From assembly GCA_049325475.1 (NCBI GenBank), contig JBMOLN010000007.1, positions 310,001 to 374,000 on the forward strand: a stretch of DNA of 64,000 bases, in the 5' to 3' direction. The position numbers and the translations under genes are program-made. How positions within the stretch are numbered: position 1 is the first letter of the stretch; each line of letters begins with the position of its first letter. Positions 57,195-64,000 of the stretch are shown piece by piece. The notes beneath the pieces were generated by a model. It saw nothing but the letters and a program-made list of their open reading frames with translations. It was not told the origin of the DNA and searched no databases. Source of the DNA: MWCR01 sp049325475. Lineage in GTDB: Bacteria > Patescibacteriota > Patescibacteriia > 2-12-FULL-60-25.

Positions 57195-58637
57195 ATGGGT
57201 ATCAAATCCATGTTTTTTTATTTATCCAAAAATAAGTTGCAGTTTTACTTATTCGCGTTTTTAGTTGGTATCACAATTCATTCACTGTTTCCGCTTAAGC
57301 AAATCAGCATGCTTGTCTGGAGTTGTTTGTTATTGGTCATGGTTGCTGTCTATTCAATTAACAAAAGATCCAAAATTTTATTTTTTGCTCTTCTTTCGCT
57401 TTGCTTGGGTTTGCTGCGTTTTGATCTCTCAATCGCTTCCGGCGAATTCACCGCCAATAATCGCCATCAAGCTTTAATTGCCTCGCTGCGGCCCGGAAAA
57501 TACGGCCCGCAAGCCATCGCCAAGATTGAAGGTCGGCCAACATGGCATCCGCCGCAAAAAATCCGCCTCAACCTCAAGGATCCGATTCCCATTGGGTCAA
57601 AAATAGAATTCGACTGCATGATAAAAACAATCCAAAAACAGGAAGACCAATCCAAATATGATTTCTACCGTTTGCATTACTACGGTGCCTATTCCTGCAA
57701 TCCTCAAAACATAAATATTTTGGCGCAGCCAAACCCTTTGGATTTTCGCTACGACTTTTACAATTGGCGCGCATCGTTAACCGGGCGAATCCAATCCGAA
57801 ATCCCGGGAGATGACGGCATTCTAATCGCCGGCGTTCTCTATGGCGAAAGGGGAATGAGCGCGCAAAATGAAGAACTGTTCCGTCGCGCCGGCCTCACTC
57901 ATATCATCGCCGTTTCCGGATCTAACATGACTCTGATTGTGAGCATTGTATTCGCGGTCTTTTTAGGTCTCGGGCTCTGGCGCCGGCAAGCCTTTCAAAT
58001 CACCTGCGTATCCATTATAGCCTTTACATTTTTCGTGGGCTTGAGCGCCTCGGTTTTGCGGGCGGCCATAATGGGGATCTTGGTCTTAACCGCGCGCCAT
58101 CTGGGCCGCATAACCAAACCCGGGCATCTGTTAATGGCCGCGGCAACAATTTTATGCATTTACAATCCTTGGATGTTTGTTTATGACGCTGGATTTGCTT
58201 TGTCTTTTTTGGCATCAATCGGTTTGATATACGGCAGTTCCGTTTTGATTGAAAAACTTTCATATATCCCCGAATTTTTCGGTTTGCGCGAAGCCGCGGC
58301 AACAACTCTGGCGGCCAGTATTATGACCATTCCTTATATTGCTTTGGTTTTTGAGCGTCTATCATTGGCCGGATTATTCACAAACCTGGCCGCGGTCCCG
58401 CTTGTGCCCTGGCTGATGCTGTTAGGCGCGGCAAGCGCTTTAACGTCCGGTACATTAATCGCTCCCTTGTTCGCTTTGCCGGCCGCCGGTGTTAGTAAAA
58501 TAATTTTTTCAGTTTCCGGTTTGGTAAATATTTTTCCTTGGCTGGATATCCACATTAACGGTATGAATCTGGTCTTTTGCCTTGGTACATATGCATTTAT
58601 TATCATCTTTTGGTATAGGTTGAGGCAAAAAAATTAG
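57195..58637 (+). CDS. comEC: ComEC/Rec2-like DNA-uptake channel
   Basis: A 480-residue membrane protein started at the ATG at 57195; ATG 57210 is an alternative. It has an N-terminal membrane pair, an OB-like extracellular segment (AKIEGRPTWHPPQKIRLNLK) and the Competence domain from about residue 210: GERGMSAQNEELFRRAGLTH, IIAVSGSNMTLIVSIVFAVF, then several helices. Members of the family translocate single-stranded DNA. The C-terminal metallo-beta-lactamase domain of long ComEC proteins is absent. The upstream gap has a CCTGCAC/GTGCAGG hairpin at about 57084. Confidence 0.9.
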   Translation: MGIKSMFFYLSKNKLQFYLFAFLVGITIHSLFPLKQISMLVWSCLLLVMVAVYSINKRSKILFFALLSLCLGLLRFDLSIASGEFTANNRHQALIASLRPGKYGPQAIAKIEGRPTWHPPQKIRLNLKDPIPIGSKIEFDCMIKTIQKQEDQSKYDFYRLHYYGAYSCNPQNINILAQPNPLDFRYDFYNWRASLTGRIQSEIPGDDGILIAGVLYGERGMSAQNEELFRRAGLTHIIAVSGSNMTLIVSIVFAVFLGLGLWRRQAFQITCVSIIAFTFFVGLSASVLRAAIMGILVLTARHLGRITKPGHLLMAAATILCIYNPWMFVYDAGFALSFLASIGLIYGSSVLIEKLSYIPEFFGLREAAATTLAASIMTIPYIALVFERLSLAGLFTNLAAVPLVPWLMLLGAASALTSGTLIAPLFALPAAGVSKIIFSVSGLVNIFPWLDIHINGMNLVFCLGTYAFIIIFWYRLRQKN

Positions 58638-59260
58638 TTATCAGCAGAAAATATTATCTTTTGTCCAAAGCCTGATTTACATTAATTTATCCAAAAGCCC
58701 CAACTTATCGGGTCTTGGTAAAAAAATATCTTATTTAAAGTAAAAATTTTTCATATATATCTACATATTTTATCTGGATTTGTCGGGAAGCGTTTGATTT
58801 GACCGTATATAAAAATATGCCGACACTGTAAGTAAGGCTTCATCGCCCGCACCATAAAAATCCTAGATTGCAAAACGGCACTTAAGCGAAATATTTTTTT
58901 GCCCGGCCGTCCCAAGGAGCTCAAAGGCCTTGGCCGCGGCCCCGGTTTGGTACGGCAACTGAATCGGCGATGGCGAATTACAAAAAAGGAGAGAGATATA
59001 TCAACGCGATTTCAATATATATAAACAAAATCAAAGCTTAAGTAGAGAATAGGGGAACCGGGGTTTTAATCATGTAATAAGCAAGCCATATCTGTTTATG
59101 CGGCCAATCCGTGCTAAGTCTAAGCAAAAGGGGAGGCGCATGATTTTTACCGAGGTCGGATTATATGCCGAACAATCAACCGGCTTGCCGTTTTGCTTTT
59201 AAGGGATATGATAATTTCTTTTTCCTTCAAGACGCGTAAGGAAGGAAATTGGAGGTTGTC
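58638..59260 (+). promoter_or_regulatory. Long structured leader upstream of the M23 gene, candidate c-di-AMP-like riboswitch
   Basis: A 620-bp non-coding stretch. Near 59034-59125, blocks in the order and spacing of the ydaO (c-di-AMP) class are seen: GCTTAA, GGGGAACC, GGGGTTTTAATC, GCCAATCCGT and CTAAGTCTAAGC, with the first and last pieces pairing (GCTTA/TAAGC). One variable hairpin is missing, so the match is incomplete. An earlier GC-rich part (58898-58975, GCCCGGCCGTCCCAAGG, GGCCTTGGCCGCGGCC) forms stems I cannot assign. ydaO switches often control cell-wall hydrolases, as here. Confidence 0.35.
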
Positions 59261-61474
59261 ATGATTCGCAATGAAAGCTCTTTGGACAATCCGAACAATA
59301 AAACAGGCGGCGCAATTTTCAAAATCCATACTCCTTCGGCCGGTCTAAACGGCCTCATGGGACTCATGCTCTGTGCTATCTTGCTGCTCGGCGCTCTCCT
59401 TGCCATGGGCTGCGGCATGCTAAGAGAAGAAGAAGAACCGAGCGGTCAAAACAACAGCGCGAATACAGGCGACAATGCCTGCTTCGTTGGCGAAGTCCGC
59501 TATCCAACCAGCGAGCAGGATTTCTCTGATGATAATCTGCTCTATGGCAATCGCGGGTTTCTATCATCTTATAACGGTATCAAGCACCTGGGTACGGATA
59601 TCATTTACGCAGCAGGCACACCCATCCACCCCATTGCCTGCGGCAGATTGGTAATCTACCGCTCTTCCCAAGGTTATGGAACTTTGGTTGCCGTCATGGA
59701 GCACCAGCTCACAAGCCCGATCACCGTCATAAACGGCGATGGCGAGCCGGTCTCGGTTTCAACATTTTTATCAATCTACGGCCATGGCTCCGCAACCGAT
59801 CCTGTTGGCAACGGCAAAGACCTCACCTGGAAAGCGGGAGATCAGATCCGGCCATCAGATACGGTGATGTATATCCAAACCAATGCCTTAAACGGCGACG
59901 GACCCGAGCATTTGCATCTTGGCATCCGTTTGCAAAGCGCAGCCGAAGCGCAAAAAACCGATCCCGGGGCCTGGTTCCGCGGTAACGATACCGCGTCCGA
60001 TGCTTATAAAAAATATTACACCGATCCTGTTGCATTCATACCGGCACTGATGGAACACGCTGGTCAGCCGTTCTCTCCGCCGTCAAGCGCAGATACCACA
60101 TCTGCCACCAATCACCCCATCGGCACACTGCTTTACAGCTCGGATTCCGGGCAAACCTTCATGGTCGTGCGCCCCGGCGAGATCATGGACGTCAGTAATT
60201 ATCAAACCGTGCCGTTTGAGTGTGCCGTCAAAGCCGACCCCGTCATCATGTCTTGCTACAAGCAAACGACATTCGACGCGCTTTCGCTCTGGTTTGATTC
60301 CCGGGTTATCAAATTCGACGGCGAACCCCAGGTCTATCAGCTCTATCCGGGAAACGGTTTTGAACTCACGGGCTACAGAGCTTTTCTGTCCTATGAATCA
60401 TTCCTGTCCTGGGGTTATGCTGAATCAGACATCGAGCATCATCCTCTCGCTGATAAGGGTCAGCTGATCGGGAACTTGAACAACATGGGCGGAGCCGGCT
60501 TCATGCCCGGCGCGCTCGCCAAGGGCAAAGGCGCAAGCACCGTCTTTGTCGCCAATCAAAACGGCAATCGCCAGGCCATCATCAACTACGGCGTTTTCGA
60601 GCGCCTCGCCTACAATCCGGATTGCATCTTCGAAGTCGAAGAGCAGACCCTGGATGCTGTTGCCGGAAATCAGGCTGCTGATTTTCTTGATGAAGATCAG
60701 ATCGATGTCTGCCACGCAACATCTCATCAGATTTGCACGCCGGGTCAGACAATCCCCTGCGAGTGCCCGGATATGAGCTGGAGCAATCAAGTCTGTTTGC
60801 CAAACGGCGAGAGCTATGGCTCTTGCGAGTGCGGTTCATCCGGTCCCGGCGGCGGAGGCGAAGCCGGCCAAGGCGGAGCCGGAGGTGCGTCGGGTTCCGG
60901 CGGCGCGTCAGGCGCCGGCGGAGAATCCGGATCTTCAGGCTTTGCGGGTTCGTCCGGCTCCGCAGGATCCGCCGGAAGCGGCGGTACGTCCGGCACAGCG
61001 GGCTCGTCAGGTTCTGGCGGCACATCCGGCGCCGGCGGGTCCTCAAACAGTGGCATGGTCGCTGTCGGCTTGAGCTACGAAGGCCCTGCCTGGACTCTGC
61101 CCGTCTTTACCTACAAGGTCGGCTCCAATGCTTGGGGCCCGGTTCCGGGCTGCGATACTGTCGCGCCGCAAACCGCAAACTGCAGCTTCGAACTTCCGGT
61201 TACAGCGCTCGATAGCTTCCGCTGGCAAGTCAGCTTGGGCATGGATCGTTATTGGGGAGATACTTCAGGCCTTGCGCCCGCGCCCTGCGTGCCCGCCACA
61301 GATCTGCCGAATTATTTCGGCACCAGCGTCACCGTCCTCGGCACGGTCAGCCTTACTCTCGACGGAGTTCCAACAGAGTTCGGCCTCTGCTCCAATGGCA
61401 TCATTAATCCCGGCTATTCCAATATGTGCGGTGAAAGCCAATTTCCTTACATGAACGGCTGTCTTAATCCGTGA
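59261..61474 (+). CDS. Secreted M23 (LytM-type) peptidase with Gly/Ser-rich linker
   Basis: A 737-residue protein started at the ATG at 59261 after GGAGGTTG. Residues 30-52 are a hydrophobic signal or anchor (LMGLMLCAILLLGALLAMGC). The M23 zinc site comprises HLGTDIIYAAGTPIHPIACG (HxxxD at about 108) and HLHLGIRLQS (about 212). A second region with beta modules follows to about 505. Then comes a 75-residue Gly/Ser/Ala linker (about 528-602; for example GSGGTSGTAGSSGSGGTSG) and a C-terminal beta domain with paired Cys. The enzyme would cut peptidoglycan cross-bridges. The linker style is common in myxobacterial lipoproteins. Confidence 0.8.
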   Translation: MIRNESSLDNPNNKTGGAIFKIHTPSAGLNGLMGLMLCAILLLGALLAMGCGMLREEEEPSGQNNSANTGDNACFVGEVRYPTSEQDFSDDNLLYGNRGFLSSYNGIKHLGTDIIYAAGTPIHPIACGRLVIYRSSQGYGTLVAVMEHQLTSPITVINGDGEPVSVSTFLSIYGHGSATDPVGNGKDLTWKAGDQIRPSDTVMYIQTNALNGDGPEHLHLGIRLQSAAEAQKTDPGAWFRGNDTASDAYKKYYTDPVAFIPALMEHAGQPFSPPSSADTTSATNHPIGTLLYSSDSGQTFMVVRPGEIMDVSNYQTVPFECAVKADPVIMSCYKQTTFDALSLWFDSRVIKFDGEPQVYQLYPGNGFELTGYRAFLSYESFLSWGYAESDIEHHPLADKGQLIGNLNNMGGAGFMPGALAKGKGASTVFVANQNGNRQAIINYGVFERLAYNPDCIFEVEEQTLDAVAGNQAADFLDEDQIDVCHATSHQICTPGQTIPCECPDMSWSNQVCLPNGESYGSCECGSSGPGGGGEAGQGGAGGASGSGGASGAGGESGSSGFAGSSGSAGSAGSGGTSGTAGSSGSGGTSGAGGSSNSGMVAVGLSYEGPAWTLPVFTYKVGSNAWGPVPGCDTVAPQTANCSFELPVTALDSFRWQVSLGMDRYWGDTSGLAPAPCVPATDLPNYFGTSVTVLGTVSLTLDGVPTEFGLCSNGIINPGYSNMCGESQFPYMNGCLNP

Positions 61475-61479
61475 CAAGC

Positions 61480-61545
61480 AACCAGCATCTAGCAACCAGC
61501 ATCTAGCATCTAGCATCTAGAGTCTAGAGTCTAGCATCTAGCGTC
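61480..61545. repeat. AGCATCTAG tandem repeats
   Basis: ACCAGCATCTAGCAACCAGC, TAGCATCTAGCATCTAG and AGAGTCTAGAGTCTAG follow the M23 stop. Same type as 20700-20745 and 55000-55120. Confidence 0.75.
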
Positions 61546-61567
61546 TTCCTGCTCCTCGCCTCGGGGA
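61544..61567 (+). terminator. Rho-independent terminator
   Basis: GCTCC tcgcctcgg GGAGC followed by TTTTT, after the M23 gene and its repeat tail. Confidence 0.7.
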
Positions 61568-61576
61568 GCTTTTTAA

Positions 61577-61770
61577 ACTGTCTGAACCTTGATTCCAAAC
61601 CGATTATCCAACCAATTAACTTGATTACTTATTGTATAAGATTAATTATATCCCGAAGTAATCAAGTAAATATGAGCGAGAATCATGACACGTCGCCCGC
61701 GAGCGACAGTGTCAAGCTTAAACCCCCTACGCCTGCGGCTTCTGAGGGTCGCCGTCAAGGTTTAGACGCG
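61577..61770. mobile_element. Decayed TGTCTGAACC-ended element
   Basis: The left end TGTCTGAACCTTGATTCC begins near 61573-61577. An inner pair (AACTTGATTACTTATTG and CGAAGTAATCAAGTAAAT) is inverted. The right end includes GGGTCGCCGTCAAGGTTTAGA, which matches the start of the 4628 element in inverted orientation. No gene inside. Confidence 0.55.
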
Positions 61771-61773
61771 ATA

Positions 61774-61802
61774 TTGACAAATTCCGATTTTTTTGTAATA
61801 TA
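61774..61802 (+). promoter_or_regulatory. TTGACA-type promoter for the 61839 gene
   Basis: TTGACA (61774-61779) followed at 16 bp by TAATAT (61796-61801), partly created by the edge of the preceding element. The leader contains AAAGGGG before the ATG. Confidence 0.6.
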
Positions 61803-61838
61803 GCCCCAGTACATCTCTAAAAACACAAAGGGGATTGC

Positions 61839-62327
61839 ATGAGAGCTCAAAAAATCATCACCATAATCACTGTTCCCGATCTTCCCGCTGTGGAGTATGT
61901 GGAATTACTGGAAAGGAGTATGGATTTTTCTTTCATTGATCCCGCATACCGTGAGTGGGATTTTCACAAAGCCGACAATGGCCGCGTCATTCCCGGCCGC
62001 GGTAAAAGATTCGAAGTTTTTGTCCGCAAACCGCGATGGCACCCCAATTGGGAAACCTTCTCAGAACTAGTTCGAAACACTTTCAATGAGCTTGGCATGA
62101 TAGGTCATGTTGGTGCATTCTTGGAATGGATCAGGTTGCACAAACCGCGCGGTCACTTCGCTACCATTCCTCCGTCTACAGCCTGCTACCTTTATCCGAT
62201 TACAAATGATCTTTGCGTGCCCAACTTCACCATCCATGGTCAAAAATGCTGCAAGCTCAACTTTCATTGCTACCAGTCTAGATGGCAGGGCCAGCAATAC
62301 TTCGTCGGCTTCCGCCCCCTCGATTAG
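61839..62327 (+). CDS. Hypothetical soluble protein, 162 aa
   Basis: I do not recognise the family. It begins MRAQKIITIITVPDLPAVEY after an AAAGGGG site and a TTGACA promoter. The middle has KADNGRVIPGRGKRFEVFVR and HPNWETFSELVRNTFNELGM. The C-terminus is Cys- and aromatic-rich (KCCKLNFHCYQSRWQGQQYF). The ending (GFRPLD) and promoter type loosely recall the single-gene units at 23406 and 4962. No template-repeat match was found. A terminator follows at 62341. Confidence 0.7.
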   Translation: MRAQKIITIITVPDLPAVEYVELLERSMDFSFIDPAYREWDFHKADNGRVIPGRGKRFEVFVRKPRWHPNWETFSELVRNTFNELGMIGHVGAFLEWIRLHKPRGHFATIPPSTACYLYPITNDLCVPNFTIHGQKCCKLNFHCYQSRWQGQQYFVGFRPLD

Positions 62328-62340
62328 CCGTAATTCTAAT

Positions 62341-62363
62341 CCGCATACTCATGCGGTTTTTTT
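62341..62363 (+). terminator. Rho-independent terminator
   Basis: CCGCAT actc ATGCGG followed by seven T. Confidence 0.85.
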
Positions 62364-62440
62364 ATATCTATCATTATCCCGTAAGGGATTCCCAAATTTG
62401 TAATTCGTAATTTGTAATTCGTAATTAAGTGAACGAAGTG
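62364..62440. repeat. Half of a two-hairpin-like repeat
   Basis: ATATCTATCATTATCCCGTA, AGGGATTCCC and then AATTTGTAATTCGTAATTTG resemble the right half of the elements at 9060 and 36280 (ATCGC...GCGATTCC then an AT-rich arm). Confidence 0.4.
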
Positions 62441-62496
62441 AGCGTAAGAGTTGTCCACAATGACTGTTTTTAGCGGATTTGCTAAGCTGATGCATA

Positions 62497-62513
62497 TAGA
62501 ACAAAAACAGAAC
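62497..62513 (-). promoter_or_regulatory. Putative SOS operator before S23-recA
   Basis: On the minus strand it reads GTTCTGTTTTTGTTCTA, 15 of 17 positions identical to the sequence before lexA (36194-36210). It overlaps a possible -10 (TATAGA, 62495-62500). recA starts 490 bp further on, beyond the S23 cassette. Confidence 0.5.
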
Positions 62514-62521
62514 AAACATAC

Positions 62522-62997
62522 TTAAATAACAAATAATAAAGAACAAAGAACAAAGCCACCGGATTTATTTTAAACGATAAATAAAAAAGTATAATGGAAA
62601 AGTTATGAAGGAGAATATTGCACTGGAAAAAAGTTATAAATTTGCACTTCAAGTTATTAGAGTGTATTTATACTTAGTGAACGAGAAGAAGGAATTTGTA
62701 CTATCCAGGCAATTACTTAAAAGCGGAACTTCTATCGGCGCTAATCTCGAAGAAGCTGCCGGTGCCCAATCACGGGCGGATTTTATCGCGAAGGCTCATA
62801 TAGTTCTCAAAGAAGCAAGAGAAACTGATTATTGGATAAGACTTTTAAAAGATTCAAAAATATTAGGAAGTGATACGGCAGAGGGTTTAAGAGAGGACTG
62901 TCTAATAATTATCAAGATTCTAACCAAGACACTTATCACATGTAAAACTGCAAATACCTAAATTAACAATCTTTATTATTTGTTATTTATTAATTAA
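62522..62997. mobile_element. S23 cassette with AT-rich inverted repeats
   Basis: Left arm AAATAACAAATAATAAAG (62524-62541) is perfectly complementary to CTTTATTATTTGTTATTT (62971-62988), 18 of 18 bases. The S23 gene is the only gene between the arms. The cassette separates the putative operator from recA. Confidence 0.7.
62605..62961 (+). CDS. S23-like four-helix-bundle protein
   Basis: A 118-residue helical protein of the S23/IVP family: ALQVIRVYLYLVNEKKEFVL, RQLLKSGTSIGANLEEAAGA, QSRADFIAKAHIVLKEARET and LREDCLIIIKILTKTLI. The KSGTSIGANLEEA core is the family signature. The family is related to Avd, whose gene is also in this window (51062-51460). The gene is enclosed by inverted repeats. 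A likely reason for its place upstream of recA is insertion of the cassette, and recA may still be read through it. Confidence 0.92.
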   Translation: MKENIALEKSYKFALQVIRVYLYLVNEKKEFVLSRQLLKSGTSIGANLEEAAGAQSRADFIAKAHIVLKEARETDYWIRLLKDSKILGSDTAEGLREDCLIIIKILTKTLITCKTANT

Positions 62998-63003
62998 TAT
63001 TGT

Positions 63004-64000
63004 ATGGCTAAAAAAACTGTTAACGAAAGCGATGCGCGACAAACTGCCGCTCAAGAAGCTATCGATCAAATCAAGGAACGTTTTGGCGAGGGAGCAATCA
63101 TGCGCTTGGGAGAAGCTAAAAAGATGGTCGTGGAAGCCGTGCCCACCGGCTGCCTCTCGCTCGACTTGGCTCTCGGAGTCATGGGCGTGCCGCGCGGTCG
63201 TGTTATCGAAATTTACGGCCCTGAAGCTTCCGGTAAAACTACTCTGGCCCAGCACATCATCGCCGAAGTGCAAAAGGCCGGTGGTCTGGCCGCTTTTGTT
63301 GATGCGGAACATGCTCTTGATCCGGACTATGCCAAAAAAATCGGAGTCAACATTAATGACATGCTCATCTCCCAGCCTGATACCGGCGAACAAGCGCTGG
63401 ATATCGTAGAAACTCTGGTCCGCTCCAATGCCGTCGACGTTGTCGTCATTGACTCTGTAGCCGCTCTAACACCGAAAGCTGAAATTGAAGGCGAAATGGG
63501 CGATACGCACGTTGGCCTGCAGGCCCGCCTCATGAGCCAGGCTTTGCGCAAACTCACCTCCGTCGTCTCCCGCACCAAAACGGTCGTCATCTTCATTAAC
63601 CAGCTTCGCCAAAAAATCGGCGTCATGTTTGGCAATCCGGAAACCACCACCGGCGGCATGGCTCTCAAGTTCTATTCTTCAGTCCGCATCGAAGTGCGCC
63701 GCAGTGCTCAAATCAAGATGGGGGAGCGGATTATCGGCAACCGCGTCAAAACCAAAATTGTTAAGAACAAAATGGCCGCCCCCTTCCGCACTTGCGAATT
63801 CGATATTATGTATAACGAAGGCATTTCCATCGCCGGCGATTTGCTCGATCTCGGAGTCGAGTGGAATGTAATTAAAAAAGCGGGCAACAGCTATTCATTC
63901 GGTCAAGAAAAACTGGGAGTGGGCCGTGAAAATGCCAAACTCGCTCTTAAAGATCAGCCTGCAATGATGAAAGAGATTCGTGAGCAAATTATTGATGCCT
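63004..64000 (+). CDS. recA: Recombinase A, cut by the right edge
   Basis: At least 332 residues are present, with the C-terminus beyond the window. Walker A is IEIYGPEASGKTTLAQHI (about 66-83), Walker B is VDVVVIDSVAALTPKAEIEG and loop L2 is NQLRQKIGVMFGNPETTTGG. The enzyme forms filaments on single-stranded DNA, drives recombination and triggers LexA cleavage. Its lexA partner is at 36345. No ribosome binding site was seen before the ATG at 63004. Confidence 0.97.
   Translation, partial: MAKKTVNESDARQTAAQEAIDQIKERFGEGAIMRLGEAKKMVVEAVPTGCLSLDLALGVMGVPRGRVIEIYGPEASGKTTLAQHIIAEVQKAGGLAAFVDAEHALDPDYAKKIGVNINDMLISQPDTGEQALDIVETLVRSNAVDVVVIDSVAALTPKAEIEGEMGDTHVGLQARLMSQALRKLTSVVSRTKTVVIFINQLRQKIGVMFGNPETTTGGMALKFYSSVRIEVRRSAQIKMGERIIGNRVKTKIVKNKMAAPFRTCEFDIMYNEGISIAGDLLDLGVEWNVIKKAGNSYSFGQEKLGVGRENAKLALKDQPAMMKEIREQIIDA

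Noticed and set aside
57070..57264. Plus-strand frame of 64 codons before comEC
   Set aside because: It overlaps the comEC start region in another frame; no motif or ribosome binding site supports it.
60582..61228. Long frames antisense to, or shifted within, the Gly/Ser-rich part of the M23 gene
   Set aside because: They are Arg- or Pro-rich shadows of the repetitive GC-rich linker.

Overview
The window looks like a chromosomal segment of a Candidate Phyla Radiation (Patescibacteria) bacterium using the standard code with TGA as stop. This is inferred from the many short lineage-specific genes, secreted proteins built from DAYQLMRRLGLGI-type repeats, a YerC/YecD-type repressor, several S23-like four-helix-bundle genes, a diversity-generating retroelement (DGR) and very repeat-rich intergenic DNA. 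No rRNA, tRNA, CRISPR array, transposase or integrase was seen.

Layout. 1-10 kb: surface and secreted proteins (lamin-tail protein, DNRLRE/Ig/beta-helix protein), a degenerate ImmA/IrrE protein with a two-TM partner, an NlpC/P60-like peptidase and a cytochrome b5 lipoprotein. 10-20 kb: a mini VKOR-like protein, methyltransferases, a membrane-anchored AMMECR1-like/alpha-helical toroid protein, a C39-like peptidase, RdgB and MazG house-cleaning enzymes, a PRTase, a LOG-like protein and a TrpR-like repressor. 20.8-22.4 kb: an operon of four tandem paralogues plus a two-TM protein, all chained by overlaps. 22.4-35.4 kb: Nudix, MutM, YwbE, Lgt, a ferric-reductase-like flavocytochrome, lipoproteins and one S23 gene. 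36-39.4 kb: an SOS cluster (lexA, DUF6504-like, dinB) interrupted by a GxxExxY element. 40-47.8 kb: RRM protein, leuS, UDP-sugar dehydrogenase, histidine phosphatase, YibE/F and trxB. 47.8-52.5 kb: the DGR island. 52.6-64 kb: SF2 helicase, PAS protein, two permuted NlpC/P60-like hydrolases, comEC, an M23 peptidase, a second S23 gene and recA, which runs off the right edge.

The main system is a complete DGR. Two target genes (48716-49528 and 49673-50560) end in variable repeats. These differ from a template repeat (50892-51021) at 16 and 17 positions, and every one of those positions is an adenine in the template. A bAvd-type accessory gene lies on the opposite strand and a reverse transcriptase with YCDD and LGNLTSQ motifs follows. 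The island is bracketed by two copies (51/60 identical) of the 3' end of trxB, which suggests insertion into, or duplication of, that gene end.

Several repeat families run through the window: (i) elements ending in TGTCTGAACCTTGATT inverted repeats, one carrying the GxxExxY gene and others empty; (ii) S23 genes bracketed by AT-rich inverted repeats; (iii) a two-hairpin element found three times; (iv) REP-like palindromes, three of which appear to have inserted in frame into dinB; (v) mosaics of short tandem repeats in most gaps. A 17-bp direct-repeat motif (GTTCnA-N5-GTTCnA) upstream of lexA and of the recA locus is a candidate SOS operator. Several stand-alone genes share near-consensus TTGACA promoters with 17-bp spacing.
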